DNA from: Caprella mutica
Lineage: Eukaryota; Arthropoda; Malacostraca; Amphipoda; Caprellidae
Length of the DNA: 64,000 nucleotides
Direction: 5' to 3'
NCBI GenBank assembly: GCA_947561585.1
Contig: CANNZV010000867.1
Location: 1-64,000 of the forward strand
Shown in pieces: positions 1 to 12,062 of the stretch. Under the pieces are notes generated by a model. The model worked only from the letters and a program-made list of their open reading frames with translations, searched no databases and was not told the origin of the DNA. Within the stretch, counting starts at the first letter, position 1. Every line of letters begins with the position of its first letter. The translations under genes were made by a program, and so were the position numbers.

Positions 1-496
1 TGTCTTAGATAATTCAATAATAATTTTTTTAACAATAGTGTTCGTTGGTAGTAAGTGCTAATCTAAGTTAATAACAGGTTTAATATCCTCTCTTTTCCTA
101 CACTTTCAAAAGGCGCTTATCCATTAAATATATCAATTTCCTAATTGTATCAGACGTTATCATCTTACAAGAGTCTTCAGTTTCCTTCAGAACTGATCTT
201 TCGACGAGAACTGACGTTTTCGCACATACCTACACATTCTTCTTCAGGATGGACTGAAGTTTATCAATTGGGTTTAAAGCTAGAGAGAGAATCTTGGAAG
301 ATCTAACCAGTTCATTTACAATGGTCCCAGCCCAAATTTTAAAACCTCCCCTCCCCCCATGTTGACGTTAAATTCGTTGACAATGCGGTGATCCATGAGG
401 GAATCAATCTTTAACCCATCAGTCATATCCGTCGAGAGTGACATGCATTTTGTCTGTGACGAGTACTCCCAAGCAACCATGACACATTGTGCCAAC

Positions 497-852
497 GGGG
501 TACGGTCAAGAGCCCCCCCGGTCAAGAGCCCCCTCCATGTTTTTTTAATCCTTATATACCTAGTTAAACAAATGAAGAACTACTTAGATAGAAATAACTG
601 AGAGTTGCTAATGTAGTTTGTTGTATCCGCTAGATTGTTGTACTGCACACTTCATGATTGTTTAATGACCTGGCAGGGGGGTTTCGGGGGGCGGCACGCC
701 CCCCGATATACATATATTTTATGTCTAATCAGTAATGAACTACTAAAGTGTCAATAAGGATTAAATAATATAGGTAAATAAGGATTTAAAAACAGGGGTG
801 CTCGTGACCGGGGGGGGGGGCTCTTGACCGGGGGGGCTTATGACCTACACCC
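497..852. mobile_element. GGGGTACGGTC MITE with 9-bp target duplication, nested in element (i)
   Basis: The element begins GGGGTACGGTCAAGAGCCCC and ends with the inverted equivalent ...GGCTTATGACCTACACCC. It is flanked by a perfect 9-bp direct repeat TGTGCCAAC (488-496 and 853-861). It sits inside the left terminal inverted repeat of element (i). Subterminal G and C runs flank a core (about 600-720) that is also found in the foldback at 50800-51435. A second copy is at 36011-36397. The 9-bp duplication is typical of Mutator-like elements; that family assignment is inference. Confidence 0.85.
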
Positions 853-1679
853 TGTGCCAACATGGGCACTAGATGGTTAGATGGGCAAGAGATGGCAGAC
901 TGAAAAGTAGCCTAGAAATTACATGGGGATAATGTGGTTTTCCATTCTCATGGAATGTTACCTTGGGAGAAGATTGGTTCAATGTTGCAAATCCATCCCA
1001 TTGAATTGTCATATTGGCCCAACCTGATTACCATATAGCGTATCAATATTATATGGCGGAAGCTTTATTAACATATTGGAAAGACAATTTCCTGAAATAG
1101 GAAGGACTCAATCAATTGCAATTTATAAAATGTCTTCATATTAATATTAAATTATTAATCGTTCAGCAAAACTATTTTTTTAATACTAAGTTTAAGTGAC
1201 TAAACGAAGATGATCACAGGAACGATAAAGAGTTAAAGTTTTAGTTTCAAGGTTTAGAATTTATATTTTTTAAATAACACAATTTTAATATAAAGTATAA
1301 GTAAATAAGCTATATGATGTGTAAAATGATGACGAAGGGTGAGTGGCACTGAGTGATTTTATAGCGTGGTTGCCAGATGCTAGTTTCTATGAAGCTTAGC
1401 TATTTTTTTAATTAGCTACTGTTAGCTAATTGTGACAAAGTTAATACATTTTCAAAATATTTATATGATAAATTACGGATAGAGGATAATATGCAATCCT
1501 AAACTGAACTAGTGAACATATTTGTTTCCGGTATGAGCCTGCTTTGTATTTTCGGTTATACATAGTGAAATTTAAAAATTCAGGTAGTTTGTTAGTGCTT
1601 TTCGTTGGAGGAGGTATTAGTATTTTAATTCCCTTAATTAATTAAGGAAATTCTTCAAAACTGCACTCTGCGGCCTATT

Positions 1680-2510
1680 TAAAGTTATAAAATGGTGAGT
1701 TGAAGTTTTTTAAATATAATTTATATATAGTTGATTTTAAGTTATTTTATATAGTGTATTCGATATAGTTATTGCCTGCTTCTATAGGTGATTTTCTTTA
1801 GCCTATGGCTAAATATAGGTACTTAGGGTAATTTTCGAGTTATCAACTAATCTTACGGTGTCACTTTTTCTCGATCTTTATAGAAATGAAGTACTACAGC
1901 AACTTGAAGATTAAATGATAATAATTTTTCAAACTTGATCGAAAACGTGAAAATGTCCGATAACTCGGAACTTACCATGAAATATTAATTTAAATTTCTC
2001 TTTAAATATAATAATTTAAATTTGAAATGCGATTTGATTTCTGAAAGTATATAACCACTATCTAGGTATGTGGGCACCTATTAATTAATTTAAAAATAGT
2101 TACAGAGATAACCTGTGAGTTACAAAAAATTTGGATACACGTACTTTTGTTCATTTCTGATAACTAAAAAATTTGCTTGCAAGTATAGTAGATATTTAAA
2201 TATTGGTAATTAATGTAACTGAAATAAATACAGCTACGGAACTCTGCAAGTGATATTGAGAATTGATTAAGTAATTAATATTTTCTTTTTCAGGGTAGAG
2301 GTCATTACCATCGCCATAAGAAAAGCTTCAAATTTTGAGAGGTACAGACAAGGCAGTTACTACAATAACGGAAGGAAAGATAGGCACAGCAGAAAGTGGA
2401 CGAACTCATAGCCATGGATGTAAATTATTAGACCTCTCACTGAATTATTGTATTCTTGTCTTTCTTAGCTATGTAATTCGATTGAGACCATTTCCATAGA
2501 TAATAAATAT
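1680..2510 (+). other. Possible captured two-exon gene fragment inside element (i)
   Basis: An ATG at 1692 is followed at once by a strong donor (GTGAGT). A pyrimidine-rich acceptor ending TTTTTCAG lies at about 2286-2293, and the downstream exon reads GRGHYHRHKKSFKF then stop. An AATAAA lies near 2502. An alternative frame of the same exon reads a longer basic peptide that includes RYRQGSYYNNGRKD. The layout resembles a short host gene or a captured gene end, but I do not recognise the product and the open frame is tiny. It may be chance. Confidence 0.25.
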
Positions 2511-2867
2511 TGTTTTGATCTCAGGGTTATAGTCAGCTTTTTATTATAGTCATGTTAGTTGTAATATCATATATAACTATTCTATACTATATTATAATAA
2601 CTCTTTATACTTATGATATAAAGCTAGATGTATTGTTTAATGTAACTGTTGGAATCACCTTTTTAATGGATAGGTTTTTTAAGTTCGTTCTACTCTTTTG
2701 TTGTAACGATCTACGAATAAATAAATGAAAATCTAGAAGATGATTTTTATTTATCTTAATCATTATGATATTCATTTTATTAATAACAATGCTCTATTAT
2801 TAATCTATTCAAGGCTTCAAAAGTAATTTATTAAACCTTATGATTTATTTATTGTGACCAGATGAGT

Positions 2868-3245
2868 CCAATATGGTAATGCCATATTTAGCACATGGAA
2901 ACCACCTAGTGCCAAAGTAATTTCAATATTGGTTACCAGTGCTTTTTCGACCCTGGCCCCATCATCCTCGGCACCATCTTATACCAAGATGGTTTCACCA
3001 TTAGCCACCCATGCTGTCACCAAGTGGGCCCAGTTTGTAAATGACCACACAGTACCAATGTGGTAGTGTCATATGTCACATGGAAACCACCTAGTATCAA
3101 GTTGATTTCAATACAGCTTGCCAGTTCTTTTACGACCTTGGCCCCATCAACCTCGACAACATCTTGGGTCAAGATGGTTTCAACATTAGTAGCCCATGCT
3201 GTCACCACGTTGGCCCATTTTGCAAATAACCACACAGTACCAATA
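2868..3245. repeat. Two diverged tandem units of about 186 bp near the right end of element (i)
   Basis: Sequence from CCAATATGGTAATGCCATAT (2868) recurs diverged at about 3054, including CACATGGAAACCACCTAGT and the block ending in CCACACAGTACCAAT. The ACATGGAAACCACC motif resembles the ACATTGAAACCACATG of the 61-bp satellite in element (iii). The overlapping short open frames on both strands have no protein-like content. Confidence 0.65.
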
Positions 3246-3610
3246 CGATTTGTCATCAGATTACGGGCTTGAATGGTACCTAGTGCCCACATTGGCCCCA
3301 TTAACTGTGGTTGCTTGGGCTGTTTGGTAATCAGTCTTAAGATACTTCTCCACCCATAGTTATCTTAAGTGTATCCTTTTCGAAAGAGGCCTGGTAACAG
3401 GTGAAACATAAGAGGCAATTATTTTCAGTACGTTTCCTCACAGACACTCCTGAAAACTGCATCAATGGTTTCCAATGGGTTCTCTCTTGATCAAGGACAA
3501 GTTATATCTCATACTTTGTATTTGCTCTTATCATTTCGGGTAATCTTCTTCAGAGAATCAGCAATTAATTTCTTCATATTTATGGCTGTAAATATAATAA
3601 ATTCAATTTT

Positions 3611-3810
3611 ATAGCATATATGATAATATTATAGCATATATGATAATATTGTAGCATATATGATAATATTGTAGCATATATGATAATATTGTAGCATATA
3701 TGATAATATTGTAGCATATATGATAATATTATAGCATATATGATAATATTGTAGCATATATGATAATATTGTAGCATATATGATAATATTATAGCATATA
3801 TGATAATATT
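3611..3810. repeat. 20-bp minisatellite, 10 copies
   Basis: Ten tandem copies of RTAGCATATATGATAATATT. The equivalent place in copy B (21319-21438) has six copies, so the array changed length after the duplication. The open frame across it on the minus strand is a by-product of the repeat. Confidence 0.95.
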
Positions 3811-5060
3811 TTGGTTATAGCTGTTATTATGGTTCGGATTGCCCTATTTATTTAATATTTATAATATTTAATATTAATAGTAATATGATACTCAATGTCC
3901 CCTCTATGCAAATTTTTTATTACTTTAATCAAAGGGGCTAATGTTTCTTATCATTTTTCTGAAAACCCCATCAAATCTCAAAGCATTTTTTCAATTCTAT
4001 ATGCTTTAAAAAAAAATTATAATCAAAACTCTAAAATTCCTATTGTACTCTCAACGTTCCTACTAATTTTCAGTCTGAAGAATCTGAAGAATAAGAATGT
4101 ACACCATTAACCAGGTATTAGGCATAATAAATCCATTCAATATTTGTGTAAAGGTATAAAATTTTATAAACTTATTATAGAAAGGTTTATATACTTCAGG
4201 AAACAATTAATATCTTAAACGAAGGCCGTAAACGCATTGTTTGTTTATAAAATTCAAATTTGAAATCAAATCAAAGAGTGTATGATCTTCTTCAGCGTCA
4301 GATTAGTGATTCGCACAATTGATAGACACATAGTATTCAAAACTTTTAAAAAATATCTATACTGAACCGAATTGTATGTGGTTTTCAGAATAATGATCGT
4401 AGACCTTAATTCTATAATATTATATAACTTGATTGCGTGCACTCGGTTGAGCGCATACCTTCGCCGCTGCTTACATATGACCTTGACCTCAACCTTAACC
4501 CGTTTGCTCCCAAAATCTATCAAACTGGTAACTGGATAATGATCAATCGTCTCACCAAGTTTCATACAATATGGTTGAATACTTTTTGAGTTAGTGAGTT
4601 ATAAATGAACTTGACCTTGACATTTGACAGGATCACTCCCACAATTCTGTCAGATGATTCCTGGACATTGACCAATCGTCTCATCAAATTTCAGACAATT
4701 TGCTTGAATAGCTTTTGAGTTGTTGAGTTATAAATGGCCTTGACCTTGATCTTTGACCTGATTGCTTCCAAAATCTAATAAAATGATTCCTGTATATTGA
4801 CCAATCGTTCCACTAAGTTTCATGCAATATGGTTGAACAGTTTTTGAGTTGGTTCTACTGAGGAAGATTCTACTGAGGAAAGTTCCACTCGGAAAATTCC
4901 AATGAGGAAAATTCCACTAAACAAAATCCAATATTAAATTGTATCGTATTTATTATTTTAAATTGTAATCATATTAAAAATTGTGATTATATTATAAATT
5001 GTGATTATATCATAAATTTTAATTATATGATAAATTGTAATTAAATTATAAATTGTATGT
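3811..5060. other. AT-rich non-coding stretch, partly repeated in inverted form at 49 kb
   Basis: No gene is visible. About 3890-4460 is matched in inverted orientation at 49210-49755 at clearly lower identity than the A/B duplication, so this is an older dispersed repeat. From 4475 to 4850 there is a loose repeat of 'tgaccttgacctttgac...caatcgtctcaccaagtttcat' type (three degenerate units of about 120 bp). After 4860 there are degenerate 'ttccactgaggaaaattcc' units, then AT-rich 'aaattgtaattatatta' units up to 5060. Confidence 0.6.
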
Positions 5061-6000
5061 CTCGAAACTAACTGCCGAGTGAAACACAGTGCGTGTGACT
5101 GAGTCTTTTTATTAGTGATCTGCAATAGTAGACATAAAGATACATGAATATTTATCTAATATACAATGAAGCATTAAAATATTATGGTATCCGATTAAAA
5201 TTCAAACCTATATATGAAATGAACAAGAGTATCAAACTTACTTTGGGTATTTGGGCTTGGTACGTAAACTGAATTAAGGATATGTGCATGAAGTGCTGTG
5301 TAATTGTTAAATAAGATGATATTTGGAACTGCGAACATAGAAGACGAAAGTAACATTCTAGTGGATAATTATAACAGAATTAACGAAAATAACTAAAGTG
5401 CAACTGTAACGGAAATAGGGTCCATGAAGTTTTAATTGAGAGCGAGAAAACTAGTTAGGAAAAGATGTTAGAAGAAATACAAGAAACTGTGAGATAGTAG
5501 CAAAATAGTCAGAAAGCGATTTATAGAAATAGTCAGAAAAGCGATAGAGGAAGTTAAATACAAGAGACTCTGAAGAGACAGTCAAATAGGAAAGTGGCTC
5601 TCCAAGCAAAAGAGGGACAGATGAAAGTAAATTGGTAGGTGACTAATTTCATAGGTGATATTAATGAGTGAAAATAGAGAAAAGAATAATTAATAATATT
5701 GAAGATGCTATAGGAAACTAAATGTTAAAACAGAAAATGGGTAACATTCAGAGAAATAAACTAGTGAAATCTATTAAGCTAATAATGATAAGAGGAATGA
5801 GATCTAGCTATGACACATGTAGACTGATAAATTTAATAGTTTTGATGGCATCAAAAGCCAGCTACAATTCTAAGATAAGATGTTTTTCAAGCTATATCAC
5901 CGACTATGGGTAAGTGAATAGTATTTAGCTACCTATTATAATGTTACTATTATGCAAATTTAGAATTCGCGAATAAATGTTGTACCTACATTCGTCACAT
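5060..6000 (+). repeat. 0.9-kb repeat, left member of a pair flanking about 5 kb
   Basis: The stretch from GAAACTAACTGCCGAGTG to about 6000 recurs in direct orientation at 11165-11636 (cut short by the end of copy A) and at 35990-37285 in copy B, where it is complete apart from a MITE. Identity is well below that of the A/B duplication. A pair of long direct repeats around a 5-kb interior suggests a decayed LTR element, but I find no TG...CA ends, primer-binding site or gag-pol coding. It may be a simple older duplication. Confidence 0.55.
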
Positions 6001-6417
6001 TGTAATTATTATATAATTATTTTAATTTTATTATGAATATTGTAATTTAATTATAAATATTGTTATTTATTTGTAATTTATTATGAAATATTATAAATTA
6101 TAAATATTCTAATTTATTTGTAATTGTATTTAGTTGTAAATGTGATTATTTATTATACGTTGTATATATTATTTTCAAGAAACAATACTGTTCCGTCCAA
6201 ATGGCTAAATGACAGTCCGAAATATATTTTGATCAATTATTTTATCTGAATAGGTGATTGATACTGTTCCTGTAACTTGATAGCTTGGAAACGTTAACTT
6301 TATTCAAATGATATCTAGGTTTGTTCAATGTTAATCTAGCAGAGTGTAGGATAGTGTCTTGTGGCTTGTGCTAATGTTTTAGCTTATCTTAACCAATTAG
6401 GCTATGAGAATTTGAAC
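6001..6417. other. AT-rich stretch without recognised features
   Basis: Dominated by 'attataaatattgtaattt' low-complexity sequence up to about 6170. I see no gene or transposon end in it. Confidence 0.6.
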
Positions 6418-6419
6418 TA

Positions 6420-6840
6420 CAGGGTGGGGCATAAGTTTGGAAGCAAATGAAAGTGCATATTATAATACAACGAAAAATATATTTATTAATTTACAGTTAT
6501 GTATTATTACATAAGGGTTTTAAGAATTCAAAAATCATAAATTTATTCAAAATGTCTCCCCTTGTTTTTAATAACAGCCTCAAATCTCCTCCGAACTCCT
6601 CCTACTGCGGCACGCAACTGTTCTTGTGAAATTTCCTTCCAAGATCTCTGGAGCGAACGCTTTAAATCATCCACACTGCGATGGAATTTACCACAGGCCT
6701 TTGATTCAAGAATGGACCATACCGAAAAGTCCATAGGATTAACATCTGGGAAACAGGGAGGCCACATTTCTTTGGACCAAAACCGTGGAAGATGGTCATG
6801 GCACCAGTTTTGAGTGACATTTGCAGTATGTGCACCTGTA
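6420..6840 (-). mobile_element. Truncated mariner-like element (left TIR plus 3' part of transposase)
   Basis: The end CAGGGTGGGGCATAAGTTTG (6420) follows a TA dinucleotide, as expected for Tc1/mariner. On the minus strand an open frame at 6543-6838 reads GAHTANVTQNW, then FWSKEMWPPCFPDVNPMDFS and SVWSILESK. This is the C-terminal half of a mariner transposase, with the last catalytic aspartate in the PDVNPMD motif. Homology ends at about 6840, exactly where the 78-bp tandem repeat begins, so the rest of the element is missing. The same truncated copy is in copy B. Confidence 0.85.
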
Positions 6841-6856
6841 TAACTTTCCGGTACTA

Positions 6857-7161
6857 GGACAGAATGCCTACGGACAAAATACCTACGGACAAAATGCCTA
6901 CAGACAAAATGTCTAACGGACAGAAAGCCTAACGGACAAAATGCCTAAAGGACAAAATACCTACGGACAAAATGCCTACAGACAAAATGTCTAACGGACA
7001 GAAAGCCTAACGGACAAAATGCCTAAAGGACAAAATACCTACGGACAAAATGCCTACAGACAAAATGTCTAACGGACAGAAAGCCTAACGGACAAAATGC
7101 CTAAAGGACAAAATGCCTAACGGACAAAATACCTAACGGACAAAATGCCTAATGTACAAAA
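6857..7161. repeat. Higher-order tandem repeat, 78-bp unit made of five 15-16-bp monomers
   Basis: Monomers of the form GGACAAAATGCCTAA repeat about 19 times. Groups of five, distinguished by variants such as ACAAAATGTCTAAC and GGACAGAAAGCCTAAC, repeat every 78 bp (6883, 6961, 7039). The array starts where the mariner fragment stops. It is non-coding. Confidence 0.9.
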
Positions 7162-8548
7162 TATATGAATAAAGAAAGTGGAAATTGTAAAATAATGACG
7201 TAAAAGAATGTTGCCAAGTGAATATAAGAATTTACTCCATATTTAAATAAAAGGGCAAAATAGAAAACATTGAAGTGATATCTGTAATGGATTGATTATT
7301 GGTAAATAAAGAACAGAATACATTATACTGTAATATAACTTGAACATCAAATAAATTTTTTTTAAATTTCTGTAAAACATAAGAAAAAAATGTATACTAC
7401 GTCCCAGTTACAAATCATAAAGAATACATTTTTTTTCCATCGGAACTTCTAATACTATAAAGTTAGTTGAATAAAACAAATATCGGCGGCATTTTTTATA
7501 AGCAGAGTAGGTAATTGCCTGTCAGTACTAACTTATATATACATGTAATTACTTAACTTGCTTTAGAACTTCAAAAGCAACTATACTATTGATTGAAGAT
7601 GATTATAGCTATCTAAAAGAATAAACAATATTTAAAAAAATGAAAATAGAATAAGATGATTTTAGATATCTTTATAAAAATGAAAATAGAAAAAGATGAT
7701 TATAGATATCCAATAAAAATGGCAAGATGTAGGAAGATTATATTTTTAGAGCGATTTGATAAATAGAGCAAACATTTTAGTGATAAATCACAAACACAGT
7801 GAAACGAAATAAGAGTGTTTACACTAAGCACGCTGAGTTACAAATGTTCATATTCAATGTGAAAGTGATTTAATAAACTTTCTCTGACACAAAACTTTTT
7901 GTTTCCTCTTGGTCTAACTTATTTTAAATTTTGGTCCTCAACTTCAATATTAGATCAAGCACTTATTTTAGTGGTATGATTACATATTAGAATCATAGTA
8001 GTTAGTATGTGATCCAATATATCTTGTTCATCGAAAAATTCTAAATAACGATTAGTAAAGAAAATAAAATTTGATTTAAATAAGAATGATGAAACGTACA
8101 AAATTTTCGCAAGTCTTAAATTATTAATTGGGAAATACAAAATTGTGCTATTCATCGAAAATTCGATACGACTTTGGTCACCTAAAACTATTTTCCCTCA
8201 AAATAAATTGATTTCAGCAACAATGTGTCATATAAAAAATTAGTTTCTGCTAATCCATCATACATTATCTTCAATGTCATTTCCAGTGTCCAGGAAAAAT
8301 ATTAATATGTTAAATAAAGTTTATGTATAGGATCATTAAGATGAAAACCGTGTAAAATTCAGTTCAATATATATTTTTAATATTCTTTTTAAAGTTTTTA
8401 ATACTTGGTGTGAGCCAATACTTTATTATAATAGTGAAGATAATTTAGTGAGAAGGAAATTTAAAATATTGTCGCTTCAATTATGTCGGGGTTTCTACGA
8501 AGGGGCTTTCAATTACGTAGGGGCTTTAATTACGAAGGGGTTTTTACG
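7162..8548. other. Non-coding stretch
   Basis: AT-rich with no recognised gene, RNA or transposon terminus. Short imperfect repeats of 'aaaatgaaaatagaaaaagatgattatagatatc' type lie at 7600-7720. The minus-strand frame at 7955-8155 is not convincing as protein. Confidence 0.5.
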
Positions 8549-9072
8549 TGTGCTGCAGAATCAGAGGCCATATAACTGACTTCAAAAAGTAATTTTATCA
8601 AGGGATTAGAAGAAGTAGTCAGAAAAGAAAGTGGTTCATGAGCAAAGTCAAACAACACCTGTCGGTGACAAGCTCATGGAGGCAGAAAAGCTACTCTGTG
8701 AATGTAGTCATTCACCAAGGCATGTGACGAAAAGGTACACCAGAACAGGTGGCTGCAGAGGAAAAGAGGAAGAGGAAAATGAAGAGGTGATAGTAAATGG
8801 AGCCTAAGAGTGTACATATCACAATATCTAAGACCTCGTAATAGTGGAACGTAACCCTAGCGCTATCTTGTGTTCCTTTTCGTCACATTCGTTGGTAAGT
8901 GATTACATTCACGGAATAGCTTTTCTACATCCATGAGCTCGTCACTGACGATGGTAGGTGACTTTGTTCATGGAGCCACATTTCTTTCTGACTATTTCTT
9001 TCAGTCCCTTGAAATTAATTTCCTTATGTCATTAGAGAATTGGCCTTTGGTACCGATGCATCAACGATAAAC
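8549..9072. repeat. Foldback made of two inverted copies of a dispersed about 300-bp family
   Basis: The left arm (about 8560-8860, containing GAGGCCATATAACTGAC and TAAGACCTCGTAATAGTGG) is followed at about 8870 by an inverted arm (from TTCCTTTTCGTCACATTC to GAATTGGCCTTTGGTACC). Single copies of the same family are at 13816-14125 (+) and 60530-60815 (-). No coding potential is seen. Confidence 0.75.
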
Positions 9073-10878
9073 TCTCACTAAAATTATTCATTTCCCCATT
9101 CTACTTGAATTTCCCCCATTTTAACAGATTTTTCACCATTCTGCCAGCTCTCCCTCCATTCTGCCAGCTCTCCCTCCATTCTATCAGATTTTCCCCATTC
9201 TATCTGATTTTCTTCCATTCTACCTGATTGTTAAGTTGCCCTTATTTATATGGGACTGATAGTTAATTATCACCTATTTTCTAAGTAGGTGTAGCAAAAT
9301 AATGAACTTATCCCATAGAGCAATTTAAGTCTCTGGGTTCTTTTTAACTTTTATAAGTTTGATTCTTTAACTCGAAGAATTTGGAGGTAATTAATTGAAT
9401 TCTATTAAACTGACAAGTAATGTATAAAGATTTCAGGGAAGTAAATTAAACACACGGAAAGTTCTAAATGATTGTAATCAGATTTATGTTGGAATAGTAC
9501 AAAGTTCTAAGACTTACGCACAAGTCTTTAAAATAAACACAACACAAGTTTTAAATAAACTAGGGGTTGAATAAACTAAGGGGTTTAATTAAACAAAGGT
9601 TTTGAGTAGCCATCTCACATCGCCCTCTTGGCTTGGTCAAGTCCGACTGGACTTGGTCCGACCAACCAGTCTTCAGGAGTGTATCACGAACTATCAACGA
9701 GTTAGTTAGGTGCTGACTGTTTATAAAGGCTGACAAATGGTGGAAATCCCCTTCAGCGAAGGATAAGTTTGAATACACTTCTGTTAAGGTACTGTCGTAC
9801 TGATAGTACTTTCCAAAGATGTTTTTCTACTACAGCAGATAGAAATAACACACAATGCATTATTCGAATTTAACACGCTAGTGGTAATGGCTTTCAATAC
9901 GAATAACATATATATAGATCGAACAGTTTTACGTCGATATCTCTAAAGTGAAACCTGATTTGCTAATTAACATCCAATTTAAGCATATTATTCCAGAGTC
10001 CTCTGTTAACTTAATACATGATCAGAAATGTTACAAGTTCCTAACTATTAATTAAGTATTTCAATTAGAATAATTGAAATACTTACTTAATTCCATTTAA
10101 ATTAATTTAGTAGTTAGTACTAATTTCAATTCTATCTATAGAAAAAGAACTCCGTAATGCTCCATATTTCAAAGTTATATAACTTGAGTTACAAAGATTC
10201 ATGAAGTTATACACCTGAGTACAAATTTATAAAGTTATATTTTTAGTTACAAGTTATAAAGTTATGTTCTGAGGTTACAAGTTATATTAGTGGCTTAAAT
10301 CAAAGCTATTCGTTTATAATTATATTCGAGCGCCTAGCGAGAATAACATGGTCCCTCTTAGTTAGTGAATAGTTAAGATTATAAGATTATGCCTGATTAA
10401 ATGATTATATCAAAATTATAGAAATTGAAAGATAAAGTAAAGATACAAGTTCAGCTTATTAACAATAGATGATTGTTAATTCTGATTTCTCCCCAGATTA
10501 TACCCCATTCTACCTGATTTCCCCCCATATCTCCTCATTGTACCTGATTTTCCCCCATTCTACCTGATTTCCCCCCCATATCTCCTCATTGTACCTGATT
10601 TTCCCCCATTCTACCTGATTTCCTCATTCTTACTGATTTCCCCCAATCTACATGATTTTCCCCAAGGGTAATGACATGTATGACGATATTTGGTTTCAAT
10701 ATAATATGTCGATAATTGGAGTTTTTCAGATATAATATTTGATTCAATGTAGATTAATTTATACTAAACGAATAGCATAAAACTTAAAATGGTTTAAAAG
10801 ATTTGAAGGTTATCTTTTAGTTGGTTTTGTTGTGGATGCATTAGTAGAAAGGAGAGTTAAAGAATAATAATAGTTTTA
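9073..10878. other. Non-coding stretch with pyrimidine-rich degenerate repeats
   Basis: Two clusters of a degenerate 'cccccattctacctgattt' unit (about 19-20 bp) lie at 9085-9240 and 10490-10670; a 19-bp piece GCCAGCTCTCCCTCCATTC is exactly doubled near 9145-9180. 'caaagttatataacttgagtta' type repeats occur at 10170-10290. No gene is recognised; the 72-residue minus frame at 9560-9778 has no family I know. Confidence 0.55.
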
Positions 10879-11100
10879 AAGGGTGGCACAAAAAAAAAAG
10901 GAAACCCATTTTCAAACTAGTTTATTTCACAAACTATAAAACCTAGGTAATTTTCTAAAAACACAGTTTTATTCGTTTACTTGTTTGCATCTATCTTGAT
11001 AATCTGTTAAGAGTTACGACAAAAATAAAACATCCTGCAGCGAATTAAAAAAGGTAAATAAAAAGTGCTTGCGCGAGGACGAAATATACGAAAAAAAAAA
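10879..11100. mobile_element. Mariner-like terminal fragment
   Basis: AGGGTGGCAC followed by an A run, then about 200 bp that matches (inverted) the right end of the mariner remnant at 38128-38350. It is a terminal fragment only, with no transposase. The copy at 35684-35905 differs by a longer A run. Confidence 0.55.
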
Positions 11101-11636
11101 TCATAATAGCCTTAATAGATTTAATTCATTTTATATGGATGTAAAAACAATAAATTCTATTATTTTTTGTTGTGAAACTAACTGTCGAGTGAAACACAGT
11201 GCGTGTGACTGAGTCTTTATTATAGTGATCTGCAAGGACAGACAAAAAACACATAAATATTTATCTAGGTAATATGAAATTAATATTTAAAACATTTAGG
11301 TATAGGATCAATTTTAAAACCATATGAAATGAAGGGTTTCAGACAAACTTACTTTGGGTATTTGGGCTTAGTACATTTAGAACGAATTAAGGTACGTGCA
11401 TGAAGTGCTTTTTGTAATTGTTAAAATAAGTAGATAGTAATGACTGCGAACGAATAAGACAAAATGAGCATCCTAATAAATAATAGTATAGTATTAACGA
11501 AAATAACTAAAGTACACTGTAACGGAAATAGGGTCTATGAAGTTTTAATTGAGAGCGAAAGAACTAGTTAGGACATAGATTTGGGAGTAGTACAAGGAAC
11601 TGTGAAATAGTATCAAGATAGTCAGAAAGCGATAAA

Positions 11637-12062
11637 CATTGCCAAAATATCGTCTAAATCAATTGAATTTTCTGGAGCATATTCAGATGTGATTCTGTCC
11701 AAAATTTTCGAAAAAACAGTAAGAAACTGATCAAATAATTGTCTGATTGTATCATTCTCCACGTCATTATTATAGTGGGAGATATGTAATAGATATATTA
11801 CTAGTTCTTCGAGGCTTGCATTTTCGAATACTTCACAAAATATTGGATTGGAACTAAGACTCCATGCTTTCCTTCTGTTGGTTCTCCTGATATTCCATTC
11901 ACTCCCAAGAAGAATGGTTCCTCTAGAAGTATTTCCTGGGAGTCCCCGAATCCGTAGATTCATTTCTCATCATAAAAATTAGTCATCTCTGAGAACAATT
12001 TTAGGGCAAGATATTATTTGACAAATCTTCTGAAGTTCAAGTACATAGAAAAATCCTGGAAG
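11637..12062 (-). pseudogene. Fragment of an unidentified protein-coding gene cut by the duplication breakpoint
   Basis: Read on the minus strand, a pyrimidine-rich acceptor (CTCTTCCAG) at about 12060 opens a frame reading FFYVLELQKICQIISCPK. After a frame disruption near 11975 follows a 108-codon frame (about 11960-11637) with mixed hydrophobic and charged composition, e.g. LEELVIYLLHIS and DNTIRQLF-like segments ending SIDLDDILAM. The frame runs into copy A at 11636 and stops six codons later. The composition looks like real globular protein rather than chance, but I do not recognise the family. Confidence 0.35.

Larger units (their letters stand above)
468..3319. mobile_element. Large TIR element (i), present in copy A only
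   Basis: The left end CCCAAGCAACCA (468) is matched in inverted orientation by TGGTTGCTTGGG (ending 3319). With mismatches the inverted similarity continues to GGGCACTAG, about 44 bp, once the nested MITE at 497-852 is removed. The flanking dinucleotide CT occurs on both sides (466-467 and 3320-3321). Copy B at 21028-21029 has the site with a single CT and no element. The interior is non-coding except for a doubtful spliced segment (1680-2510) and a 186-bp tandem repeat near the right end. No transposase is seen, so it is non-autonomous. The 2-bp target duplication and the CCC...CAA terminus link it to elements (ii) and (iii). Confidence 0.8.
1..11636 (+). repeat. Copy A of a long direct segmental duplication
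   Basis: Sequence from position 1 is repeated nearly base for base from 20561. After removing insertions the blocks are 1-467 = 20561-21029, 3320-5066 = 21030-22682, 5067-5890 = 26649-27466, and 5890-11636 = 30615-36847. Differences between copies are scattered substitutions, microsatellite length changes and whole transposons. Homology stops abruptly after the shared GATAAA at 11631-11636. No host gene is visible inside; contents are listed separately. Positions 1-467 hold no recognisable gene or repeat beyond the duplication itself. Confidence 0.93.

Noticed and set aside
9560..9778. 72-residue minus-strand protein conserved in both duplicated copies (also 34292-34510)
   Set aside because: Conservation only reflects the recent duplication. 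No recognisable domain, splice signals or second exon.
5060..12000. Complete LTR retrotransposon
   Set aside because: Although long direct repeats flank an interior, there are no TG/CA ends, primer-binding site, polypurine tract or gag-pol frames.
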